From NIOZ-UU13 sp964653075 (GTDB lineage Bacteria; Planctomycetota; Phycisphaerae; Sedimentisphaerales; Anaerobacaceae): a stretch of DNA of 9,881 nt. The notes under the pieces are model-generated. The model was given only the letters and a program-made list of their open reading frames with translations. It searched no databases and was not told the origin of the DNA. Below are positions 1-6,889 of the stretch, in pieces (position 1 is the first letter of the stretch; every line of letters starts with the position of its first letter). Location of the stretch: assembly GCA_964653075.1 (NCBI GenBank), contig CAZZAX010000202.1, positions 1 to 9,881 of the forward strand, read 5' to 3'. Both the position numbers and the translations under genes were made by a program.

Positions 1-1157
1 CCAGCATTATGACCGGAAAGTATCCCGCCCGCCTGCACCTGACTGATTTTATTGCAGGCGGCAGCTTCCCGTATGAAAAATACAAACAGCCCGACTGGCA
101 AAAATTCCTGCCGCTTGAAGAAATTACCATTGCCGAGGTCCTCAAAACGGCTGGCTATACAACCGCCGGCTTCGGAAAATGGCACCTTAGCATCGCCAAA
201 AAACCGCCGCAGTCACTGCCCTACAATCCCGATAAGCAGGGTTTCGATGAATACTTCGTTACTTACAAACCATCTTCGAAACATGACCCCGAAAGTGATG
301 CCCACAATGTGGAAATAATTACCGAAAAATCGCTTGAGTTTCTTCGAAAAAATAAAGACAGCCCCTTCTTCCTGTATGTCACTCACAACACCATACACTC
401 ACCGATTCTCGCAAAGAAAAAGCTCCTCGAAAAATATAAAAACAAACCCGGCGCAAATTTACCTCAGAACAATCCGATAGTCGCAGCAATGATCGAGGAC
501 CTGGACAACAGTGTTGGTAAGTTACTTGCAAAGCTCGATGAGCTTCATATTGCCGATAAAACCATAGTCCTCTTCTTCGGTGATAACGGCGGCCTGGAAA
601 GGTCCGCCAAGCAGACCCCCCTGCGCAGCGGCAAGGCGAACTTGTATGAAGGCGGTATAAGAGAGCCTCTAATCGTGCGCTGGCCCGGCGTGGTGCAAAA
701 GGGCAGCACCTGCAGTGAGCCTGTAACAAGTGTGGATTTCTTCCCGACTTTCCTGGAAATACTCGGCCTCGGGAACAAGGCACCAAACACAATAGACGGC
801 CTCAGCCTGCTGCCGCTTCTGCGGAAAACCGGCACCCTGAATAGACAGGCGATTTACTGGCACTATCCGCATTATCATTCCAGCAGTATCGGCCCCTGCG
901 GGGCTGTCCGTGTGGGCGATTATAAACTGCTCGAATGGTTCGATGAAACTATCTGCGGCCCTTCCAACAGGTTCGAGCTTTACAATCTGAAAAACGATAT
1001 CGCAGAGCAAAACAACCTTGCTGAAAAGATGCCGGGAAAGACCGGACAGCTAAGCGACATGTTGGCAAACTGGCGAAAAAAAGTAGGCGCTCAAATTATG
1101 ACACCGAATCCCGACTTTAATCCGCAAAAAGCCAAAAAATCAAAAGAGCAAAAATGA
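1..1157 (+). CDS. S1-type (arylsulfatase-like, formylglycine-dependent) sulfatase, 5'-truncated by window edge
   Basis: Hydrolyses sulfate esters, most likely on a sulfated polysaccharide or oligosaccharide, probably in the periplasm; the signal peptide would lie upstream of the window. The reading frame is open from base 1. The first visible residues, SIMTGKYPAR, are the second half of the sulfatase signature C/S-x-P-S-R-A-x-x-x-T-G, so the residue converted to formylglycine is just outside. Further family marks are FGKWH (about bases 171-187), PFFLYVTHNTIHSP (about 363-404, with the conserved His), the metal-binding DNGG (582-593), PLRSGKANLYEGGIR (about 619-663) and a C-terminal IYWHYPHY / RVGDYKLLE segment (about 856-933). 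GKWHLS replaces the more usual GKWHLG. The protein ends in a Lys-rich tail. The ATG at base 9 is internal, not the start. Class is near certain; subfamily and substrate are not determined. Confidence 0.93.
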   Translation, partial: SIMTGKYPARLHLTDFIAGGSFPYEKYKQPDWQKFLPLEEITIAEVLKTAGYTTAGFGKWHLSIAKKPPQSLPYNPDKQGFDEYFVTYKPSSKHDPESDAHNVEIITEKSLEFLRKNKDSPFFLYVTHNTIHSPILAKKKLLEKYKNKPGANLPQNNPIVAAMIEDLDNSVGKLLAKLDELHIADKTIVLFFGDNGGLERSAKQTPLRSGKANLYEGGIREPLIVRWPGVVQKGSTCSEPVTSVDFFPTFLEILGLGNKAPNTIDGLSLLPLLRKTGTLNRQAIYWHYPHYHSSSIGPCGAVRVGDYKLLEWFDETICGPSNRFELYNLKNDIAEQNNLAEKMPGKTGQLSDMLANWRKKVGAQIMTPNPDFNPQKAKKSKEQK

Positions 1158-1216
1158 CTTATGGGAGAGATAGTCACCATATGTTCTGGTAAGAACTGTT
1201 TGAAAGGAGTCTTCGT

Positions 1217-1651
1217 ATGTCAAAGGTAAAACGATTAAAGCGAAAACGGGCTTTGCAAAAGAAGGTTAATATCCGGCAGATGGATTCGCAAAAAAAGTTA
1301 GGTGCAACACTGAAACCCCGAAAGTCAATAAAACACATGGCCAGACACCACCTCGATGTACTCCAAAACATCGAGTTCGTCTTCATCTCGGGATATCGCA
1401 GCGACCGGAGTATCGACGACCGCATTGTTGCCGATGCCTTGAGAGCAGTCATTCTTGATACCGAACCGGAGAATGACCGCGCTCAATCTTTGAGTGAGAG
1501 CTTGGAGAGTATCCGCGAGCTCCGTGCCGATATCTCGGATGATATATGGCAGGATGGGCTGCGAACCGTGTTACAGTCCGTCCACCGGCACTCCAGTTTG
1601 AAACCCGGCTGCAGATGGTATCTCGACTTTGTCTCTGATTTCGTCTTGTAA
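1217..1651 (+). CDS. Uncharacterised small protein with strongly basic N-terminus
   Basis: I do not recognise a named family. The 144-residue product has 15 Lys/Arg among its first 36 residues and only one acidic residue there, which suggests a nucleic-acid- or ribosome-contacting tail. A probably helical domain follows, with the notable segments MARHHLDVLQNIEF (about residues 41-54), SIDDRIVADALRAVI (about 65-79) and a C-terminal CRWYLDFVSDFVL. No signal peptide, membrane span or catalytic motif is apparent. The start is well supported: AAAGGAG at 1203-1209 lies 7 bases before the ATG. The gene sits 59 bases after the sulfatase and 116 bases before glnA on the same strand, so it may be transcribed alone or with the sulfatase. 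The codon pattern and strong SD indicate a real gene. My impression that related proteins occur in planctomycetes is from memory and unverified. Confidence 0.75.
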   Translation: MSKVKRLKRKRALQKKVNIRQMDSQKKLGATLKPRKSIKHMARHHLDVLQNIEFVFISGYRSDRSIDDRIVADALRAVILDTEPENDRAQSLSESLESIRELRADISDDIWQDGLRTVLQSVHRHSSLKPGCRWYLDFVSDFVL

Positions 1652-1665
1652 TTACCATCGAAGGA

Positions 1666-1734
1666 ATTGAATTTTTGAAATTTATCTTGCAGTTTTCTGC
1701 ATAAAGACCAGAATAATTCGATACGAAATTCAAT
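1666..1734. repeat. AT-rich interval before glnA with a 9-base inverted repeat
   Basis: The 116-base gap between the small basic protein and glnA is AT-rich. ATTGAATTT (1666-1674) is exactly complementary to AAATTCAAT (1726-1734). Between the arms are a small hairpin, GCAG-TTTT-CTGC (1689-1700), and TTCG-ATA-CGAA (1717-1727), whose last bases overlap the right arm. The structure could act in mRNA folding, as an operator, or as a weak terminator for the upstream gene, but it has no poly-T tract and the arms are AT-rich, so chance is a real alternative. A TTGAAA (1675-1680) followed after 19 bases by CATAAA (1700-1705) is at best a poor sigma-70-like promoter. Confidence 0.3.
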
Positions 1735-1756
1735 GACCGTCGTCCTGCGTATGAAG

Positions 1757-1762
1757 AAGGAG
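1757..1762 (+). promoter_or_regulatory. Shine-Dalgarno site of glnA
   Basis: AAGGAG lies 5 bases upstream of the ATG at 1768. It fixes the glnA start and contrasts with the missing SD at glmS, hisH and hisF in the same window. Confidence 0.7.
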
Positions 1763-1767
1763 CTCAA

Positions 1768-3096
1768 ATGGAAATACAGAAGGTTTTGGAGCAGGCAAAA
1801 AAAGACGATATAAAATTTATCACCCTGCAGTTTACCGATTTGTTAGGAGTTATCAAGGAAGTCATCATACCCGTCGAAGAGTTAGAGGACGCATCACGTG
1901 ACGGCGTTTGGTTTGACGGCTCTTCCGTTGAAGGATTTGCTCGAATACAGGAAAGCGACCTGTTCTTGAAACCCGACATGACAACTTACGCGGTTGTGCC
2001 CTGGCTGACTGAGGATGGCAGGACCGCAAGGCTGATATGTGACATCTACCGCGCGGACGGCAAACCTTTCGATGGAGACCCAAGGTTTATTCTCAAGCGG
2101 GCGGCCGCTGAAGTTGCAAAGCAGGGCCTGGAATATAACGTCGGGCCCGAGCCGGAGTTCTATTTGTTCAGGGCCGACGACCACAGCAGGACCACGCCCA
2201 TAGACTATGGCGGCTATTTTGACCTTTCTTCCCATGAAGGATACAAAGCCATAAAAAAAATAATAGCGGCTCTCGAGAGTTTTGGGATTAAGGTCGAAAC
2301 GTCTCATCACGAGGTCGGCTTCGGTCAGTACGAAATAGATTTCAATTATGGAAAATGCCTGGACGTGGCCGATAAGGTGCTTACGTTAAAATACACCGCA
2401 AAAAAAATCGCCCAGATGTACAATTTACACGCGACCTTTATGCCAAAGCCGGTAATGGATATGGCCGGCTCCGGTATGCACATCCACCAGAGCTTGTTTG
2501 ACGTTAAGTCAAAAACGAATGCCTTCTACGACAAAGACCACAAATATAATCTGTCAAAAATCGCCTATAATTTCATAGCCGGCCAGATAAAGCACATTAA
2601 AGCAATGTGTGCAATTCTTTGCCCTACTGTCAATTCGTACAAAAGACTGGTTTCCGGCTTTGAGGCGCCCGTATATGTCACCTGGGCCGCTATGAATCGT
2701 TCGGCGCTTTTAAGAATACCCAAATGGTTCAAGGCAAAAAGCGAGGCCGCAAGAATCGAGCTGAGATGTCCCGACCCCGCCTGCAATCCGTATCTTGCGT
2801 TTGCCGTTATGCTCAGAGCGGGCCTGGATGGTATGAAAAACAGCTTGCAGCCGCCTGAGCCGGTGGAAGAAAATATTTATCAGCTTGACGGTGAGAGCCT
2901 CCTCAAAAAAAATATCGACCTTTTACCCACGTCCTTATATGAAGCTCTGGGAGCATTGAAAAAGGACAAAATCCTGCAGGATGCTCTCGGAGAGCATTTG
3001 TTTGAAAGATATATTGACGTGAAAACAAAAGAATGGGACCGGTTCAAAAAGCAGGTTACCCACTGGGAAATTGAAACGTATTTGGACACTTTCTGA
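1768..3096 (+). CDS. glnA: Glutamine synthetase, type I (GSI-alpha-like)
   Basis: Catalyses ATP-dependent condensation of glutamate and ammonia to glutamine in the cytoplasm; the family forms dodecamers. The 442-residue length matches the short GSI-alpha enzymes (Bacillus GlnA is about 444) rather than the roughly 470-residue GSI-beta form. Visible signatures are WFDGSSVEGFARIQESD (residues 48-64), GPEPEFYLF, HHEVGFGQYEIDF (Glu182 region), GSGMHIHQSLF, NSYKRLVSGFEAP and NRSALLRIP, then RIELRCPDPACNPYLAF. Arg59 aligns with the Bacillus Arg62 involved in glutamine feedback inhibition. Tyr371 (NIYQL) sits near the position of the enteric adenylylated tyrosine, but the flanking sequence and the alpha length argue against adenylylation. 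The segment PKWFKAKSEAAR is longer and more basic than the Bacillus equivalent. An SD (AAGGAG) lies 5 bases before the ATG. No P-II or ammonium transporter gene is adjacent. Confidence 0.97.
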   Translation: MEIQKVLEQAKKDDIKFITLQFTDLLGVIKEVIIPVEELEDASRDGVWFDGSSVEGFARIQESDLFLKPDMTTYAVVPWLTEDGRTARLICDIYRADGKPFDGDPRFILKRAAAEVAKQGLEYNVGPEPEFYLFRADDHSRTTPIDYGGYFDLSSHEGYKAIKKIIAALESFGIKVETSHHEVGFGQYEIDFNYGKCLDVADKVLTLKYTAKKIAQMYNLHATFMPKPVMDMAGSGMHIHQSLFDVKSKTNAFYDKDHKYNLSKIAYNFIAGQIKHIKAMCAILCPTVNSYKRLVSGFEAPVYVTWAAMNRSALLRIPKWFKAKSEAARIELRCPDPACNPYLAFAVMLRAGLDGMKNSLQPPEPVEENIYQLDGESLLKKNIDLLPTSLYEALGALKKDKILQDALGEHLFERYIDVKTKEWDRFKKQVTHWEIETYLDTF

Positions 3097-3158
3097 GTTT
3101 TTCAGCTAAGGTGGCAGGTGAGAAAGAGTGATGATTGTCTAACGACAGGCCCGCCGGA

Positions 3159-3608
3159 ATGATTGAGATTCGCAAAGGAAAATTGAGTGATACCGAACGT
3201 ATCGTCGAGTTGCAATTGCAGATGGCACGCGAGACCGAAGGGCTTCAACTGGATAGACAAGTGGTGACAAAAGGTGTGCAGGGCGTTTTCCAACAGCCGG
3301 AGCGGGGGCTTTATTGGGTGGCCGAGGAAAAGGACAAGGTCCTGGCGGTGCTCCTGGCGATACCGGAATGGAGCGACTGGAGGAATGCGACTGTTCTGTG
3401 GATACATTCGCTTTATGTAATCCCCGAGGCCCGCAAAAAGGGCGTGTTTAGTAAGATGTTCCGGAATTTGAAACAACAGGTCCGGCAGTCGCCTGAGCTG
3501 GCTGGCCTGCGCCTTTACGTTGATAAGCAGAACAAGCCGGCACAGAAAGTATATGAAAAACTGGGAATGAACAAGCACCACTACGAGCTTTACGAATGGC
3601 TCAAGTGA
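3159..3608 (+). CDS. GNAT-family N-acetyltransferase
   Basis: Predicted cytoplasmic acetyl-CoA-dependent acyltransferase of unknown acceptor. From the ATG at 3159 it has 149 residues and begins MIEIRKGKLSDTERIVELQ, a typical GNAT first strand and helix. The core motif A region is WIHSLYVIPEARKKGVFSKM, where RKKGVF fits the R/Q-x-x-G-x-G/A acetyl-CoA pyrophosphate loop with Phe in place of the last small residue. The C-terminal YVDKQNKPAQKVYEKLGM is the usual motif B region (Asn, then Y-x-K-x-G-F/M). An in-frame TTG at 3135, directly after a TGA, would add eight residues (MSNDRPAG); I prefer the ATG because the family normally starts there, although neither start has a good SD. The stop lies 21 bases before the next gene, so the two are probably co-transcribed, possibly with glnA. 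Confidence 0.88.
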   Translation: MIEIRKGKLSDTERIVELQLQMARETEGLQLDRQVVTKGVQGVFQQPERGLYWVAEEKDKVLAVLLAIPEWSDWRNATVLWIHSLYVIPEARKKGVFSKMFRNLKQQVRQSPELAGLRLYVDKQNKPAQKVYEKLGMNKHHYELYEWLK

Positions 3609-3618
3609 ACAACATTTT

Positions 3619-3623
3619 GGGAG
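3619..3623 (+). promoter_or_regulatory. Shine-Dalgarno site of the GH106-like lipoprotein gene
   Basis: GGGAG followed by an A-rich spacer of 6 bases precedes the ATG at 3630. It supports that start, which is also the one that gives an intact lipoprotein signal peptide. Confidence 0.6.
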
Positions 3624-3629
3624 AAAAAA

Positions 3630-6600
3630 ATGAATCGAGGAAAAGCTGTTTCGATGGTCCTGCTTACGGTGATTGCTATGTTATTAACTTCCTGTGCCGA
3701 ACCGAAGGCAATGCGGCTCGAAGGTGCCGCTAAAAATGCACAAGCTGCTGATTCAGCCCGGGTAAAAGCCCTGTTCACCAACCCCCCGCGCCAGTACAGC
3801 TCCGCCCCGCTCTGGGTCTGGAACGATATGCTCACAGAAAAGCAAATCGTCTCCACAATGCATGACCTGGCTGGCCAAAGAGTAAAGCAGGTCTTCGTAC
3901 ATCCGCGACCGGGCCTTATGACGCCATATCTCTCGGACGACTGGTTTCGGCTCTGGAAAGTTGCCTTAAAAGAGGCGGAGCGTCTCGACATGAACGTATG
4001 GATTTATGATGAGAATTCCTACCCATCGGGCTTCGCCGGCGGACTTGTACCCGACGCCATGCCCGAGTCGCGGGGTCTCGGACTCCACTTTTCCCAGGTA
4101 AAAAGTCCCCCGAAGCCCGATGAAAACATCCTGGCCGTCTATCGTTTGACCGGCAGCGGCTTCGAGAACGTCACCGAAATGGCCAAAGCAGACCGGCCGC
4201 TGCCCGAGGGGCAATACCTTGTAGGCTCTATTCGACTGGCGCCGTCCGGCGGGTGGTTTGGCGGCAAATATTACGTTGATCTGCTCGCTCCCGGCGTTAC
4301 GGAAAAATTCATCGCCATAACCCTGGATGCGTACCGCAGACAACTGGGCGAACATTTCGGCAAACGCCTCCCCGGCGTCTTCACCGACGAGCCTCACCTG
4401 ACCCCGGCCGGAGGTATCCATTGGTCGCGGCGCTTGCCGAAGGACTTCGAAAATCGCTGGGGATACGACCTGATGGACAACCTGCCAAGCCTCGTCCGCC
4501 CGCTCGGCGACTATAAGAAAGTCCGCCACAACTTCTACCAGCTCCTGCTCGAACTCTTCATCGAACGCTGGGCAAAACCCTGTTATGAGTATTGCGACCG
4601 GCACAATCTCGAATTCACCGGCCACTACTGGGAGCACGGCTGGCCCGGCGCAGGACACGGCGGCGACAATATGGCTATGTACGCCTGGCACCACAGGCCG
4701 GCAATCGACACACTTATGAATCAGTATAGCGAGGGCACGCACGCCCAGTTCGGCAACGTCCGCGCTGTCAAAGAGCTCTCCAGCGTGGCCAATCAGCTCG
4801 GACGCACTCGAACTCTCTGTGAAGCATACGGTGCGGGCGGCTGGGACCTCCGCTTCGAGGACATGAAGCGAATCGGGGACTGGCTCTATGTACTTGGTGT
4901 CAATACCCTCGACGAGCACCTTTCCTATATAACCATTCGCGGCGCTCGAAAACGCGACCACCCCCAGTCCTTCTCTTACCACGAACCCTGGTGGCAGGCC
5001 TACAATGTCATGGCCTCATACTTTACACGACTGTCCGCGGCGCTCTCACATGGCCGCCAGATAAATACTGTCCTGCTTATCGAACCGACAACTACCACCT
5101 GGATGTACCAGCCCGATTCGGGCCATCGTGATAATCTCAATAATATAGGAAACGAATTTCAGAAAATGGTCACGGAAATGTCAAAAGCCCAGGTTGAGTA
5201 TGATATCGGTTGCGAGGATATTATCTCCCGGAACGGCTCGGTCGAAGACGCGCTGTTTAAGGTCGGCAGGCGCAAATACGAAATCGTGGTTGTCCCGCCC
5301 TTGACGGAAAACCTCAACACAAGGACGATGAATTTGCTCGAAGCCTACGTCGAAAACGGCGGCATCGTCCTTTGCTGTGGCTTACCTCCGAGCCTCCTCG
5401 ATGGCAAGCCGTCACAGCGTGCTATGGTGGCATCGCAAAATTCCTCCTGGAAGCAAATCGACCCGGCCGATGTCCCCGTAATCCTGACGGAACGTTCCAA
5501 AGATGGTTTTGCAGTATATCGCGACAAAGATGACAAGGGAATTATGTTTCACCACCGCCGCCGTCTGGCCGATGGCGAAATTCTCTTTTTGGTCAATACC
5601 AGTATCGATTCTTCGAGCACCGGCTCCATAGAATCGGCAATGAAAGGTCTCGAACAATGGGACCTTGAGACCGGAAATGTCCAATCGTATCCGTTTGTCA
5701 CCGCTTCGGGAGGTATCGAAGCCAAGTTCAAACTTCCTCCTTGCGGCAGCCTTTTGCTGTTTCTGTCCGAACAGCCCGGCCGGCCCGGTACTCCGGGTTT
5801 GCCGAGAACCACAAATGTCGAAGCCGCTGGTCAACTGAATATTAGGCGCGTTGACTATAACGTTCTGACAGTTGATTATGTTGACATTACGGCCGGCGGT
5901 CAAAAGAAAGAAAACATCTACGTCTATCAGGCAAATCAATTCGCCTTCCGGATAAATGGAATGCAGCGCAGCCCCTGGGACAGTGCAGTGCAGTTTCGTG
6001 ATGAATTGATAACTAAGAAGTTCCCACCCGACAGCGGTTTTGAGGCTGCTTACCATTTCACTATTGAACAGGGCCTGCCGGATCCGCTGTACATTGTTAT
6101 AGAAAGACCTGATCTCTACACAATTACATGCAACGGCAAAGAAGTTTCAGCTCCGAAGGGTTCATGGTGGCTCGATAAAGCGTTCGGAAAAATAGACGTC
6201 ACCTCAGCCGCCAGGGTGGGCGAAAACACCGTGACCATAAAGGCCTCGCCGATGACCATCTATCATGAGCTTGAGTCCGCCTATGTCCTCGGGAACTTTG
6301 CGCTCGAAGCCGCCGATTCCGGTTTCACTATTGCCCCGGCCAAACCGCTGAAGCTCGGAAAATGGAACCAGCAGGGCTGTCCCTTCTATGCCGCAGGCGT
6401 CTCATACAAACAGCGTTTCCGTATATCACGACCCTCGGGGCGATACTTTGTTTCACTGCCCGGCTGGTATGGCAGCGTCGCCGAAGTCCTCGTTAATGGC
6501 AAATCCGCAGGATACGTTTACCGCCGGCCATGGGAGTGTGACGTCACCAAATCCATATCTGCGGGTGTAAATAATATCGAAGTTGTGGTCATCGGCACAC

Positions 6601-6758
6601 TGAAAAACACCCTCGGCCCTCATCATGGAAATCCGTCTCTGGGAACCGCCTGGCCGGCAATGTTCCAAAAAGCCCCGAGCCACGGCCCGCCGCCGGGCAA
6701 ACAATATCACAACGTCGGCTATGGACTGCTTAAGCCCTTTGAGCTTCATAAACGTTAG
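3630..6758 (+). CDS. GH106-like (alpha-L-rhamnosidase-related) glycoside hydrolase, lipoprotein
   Basis: Probable surface- or periplasm-anchored enzyme cleaving a plant- or algal-type polysaccharide. A lipoprotein signal peptide is clear: basic MNRGK, a hydrophobic stretch, then the lipobox LLTSC with Cys22 as lipidated residue and Ala at +2. The catalytic part (about residues 45-480) has a TIM-barrel look: PLWVWNDMLTEKQI, then IYDENSYPSGFAGG (from 125), FTDEPHL (251-257), GHYWEHGWPGAGHGGD (from 331) and CEAYGAGGWD (from 397), followed by NTLDEHLSYITIRG. Candidate catalytic acids are Glu254, Glu335 and Glu398; which ones act is not decided here. About residues 515-600 form an alpha/beta domain (VEYDIG to GLPPSL) like those after barrels in large glycosidases. 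Two beta-sandwich modules follow, the second with VLVNGKSAGY and LGPHH (995-999). The 1042-residue length fits this family. The nearby sulfatase supports a sulfated-glycan role. Family confidence is moderate; substrate is unknown. Confidence 0.82.
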   Translation: MNRGKAVSMVLLTVIAMLLTSCAEPKAMRLEGAAKNAQAADSARVKALFTNPPRQYSSAPLWVWNDMLTEKQIVSTMHDLAGQRVKQVFVHPRPGLMTPYLSDDWFRLWKVALKEAERLDMNVWIYDENSYPSGFAGGLVPDAMPESRGLGLHFSQVKSPPKPDENILAVYRLTGSGFENVTEMAKADRPLPEGQYLVGSIRLAPSGGWFGGKYYVDLLAPGVTEKFIAITLDAYRRQLGEHFGKRLPGVFTDEPHLTPAGGIHWSRRLPKDFENRWGYDLMDNLPSLVRPLGDYKKVRHNFYQLLLELFIERWAKPCYEYCDRHNLEFTGHYWEHGWPGAGHGGDNMAMYAWHHRPAIDTLMNQYSEGTHAQFGNVRAVKELSSVANQLGRTRTLCEAYGAGGWDLRFEDMKRIGDWLYVLGVNTLDEHLSYITIRGARKRDHPQSFSYHEPWWQAYNVMASYFTRLSAALSHGRQINTVLLIEPTTTTWMYQPDSGHRDNLNNIGNEFQKMVTEMSKAQVEYDIGCEDIISRNGSVEDALFKVGRRKYEIVVVPPLTENLNTRTMNLLEAYVENGGIVLCCGLPPSLLDGKPSQRAMVASQNSSWKQIDPADVPVILTERSKDGFAVYRDKDDKGIMFHHRRRLADGEILFLVNTSIDSSSTGSIESAMKGLEQWDLETGNVQSYPFVTASGGIEAKFKLPPCGSLLLFLSEQPGRPGTPGLPRTTNVEAAGQLNIRRVDYNVLTVDYVDITAGGQKKENIYVYQANQFAFRINGMQRSPWDSAVQFRDELITKKFPPDSGFEAAYHFTIEQGLPDPLYIVIERPDLYTITCNGKEVSAPKGSWWLDKAFGKIDVTSAARVGENTVTIKASPMTIYHELESAYVLGNFALEAADSGFTIAPAKPLKLGKWNQQGCPFYAAGVSYKQRFRISRPSGRYFVSLPGWYGSVAEVLVNGKSAGYVYRRPWECDVTKSISAGVNNIEVVVIGTLKNTLGPHHGNPSLGTAWPAMFQKAPSHGPPPGKQYHNVGYGLLKPFELHKR

Positions 6759-6810
6759 CCCAAGATATAATCAGCGGCAATTTATTATTAGTTCCTCCTG
6801 TAACGGGTGG

Positions 6811-6834
6811 CACCTTCAAACTTGTTTGGAGGTG
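6811..6834. terminator. Hairpin between convergent genes, possible bidirectional terminator
   Basis: CACCTTCAAA (6811-6820) pairs with TTTGGAGGTG (6825-6834) across a CTTG loop, giving a 10-base-pair stem with one G-U wobble when read on the + strand. It sits near the middle of the 131-base gap, 52 bases after the GH106-like stop and 55 bases past the hisF stop on the other strand. No T-run follows on either side, so it is not a textbook intrinsic terminator; it may be Rho-assisted, a 3'-end stabiliser, or accidental. The rest of the gap (6759-6889) shows nothing else I can support. Confidence 0.45.
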
Positions 6835-6889
6835 GATAGGCCCTAAAAGGATTTTGTGCATGACGACAGTAGGACTACTTGCATCTTCT

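Noticed and set aside
379..1010. Overlapping minus-strand frames opposite the sulfatase
   Set aside because: They are rich in Arg, Cys and Ser, lack family motifs, and lie opposite conserved sulfatase segments.
1652..1767. Sigma-54 promoter upstream of glnA
   Set aside because: A TTGCA occurs at 1687-1691, but the required GG about 10 bases before the GC is absent (the bases there are GA), so the -24 element fails.
2868..2885. Adenylylation site in GlnA at Tyr371
   Set aside because: The tyrosine is present in NIYQL, but Bacillus-type GSI-alpha enzymes also carry a tyrosine here without being adenylylated, and the protein has the shorter GSI-alpha length.
3966..4982. 338-residue open frame on the minus strand inside the GH106-like gene
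   Set aside because: It is fully antisense to a gene with clear family motifs, has no SD or recognisable domain, and follows from the GC-rich codon pattern of the sense gene.
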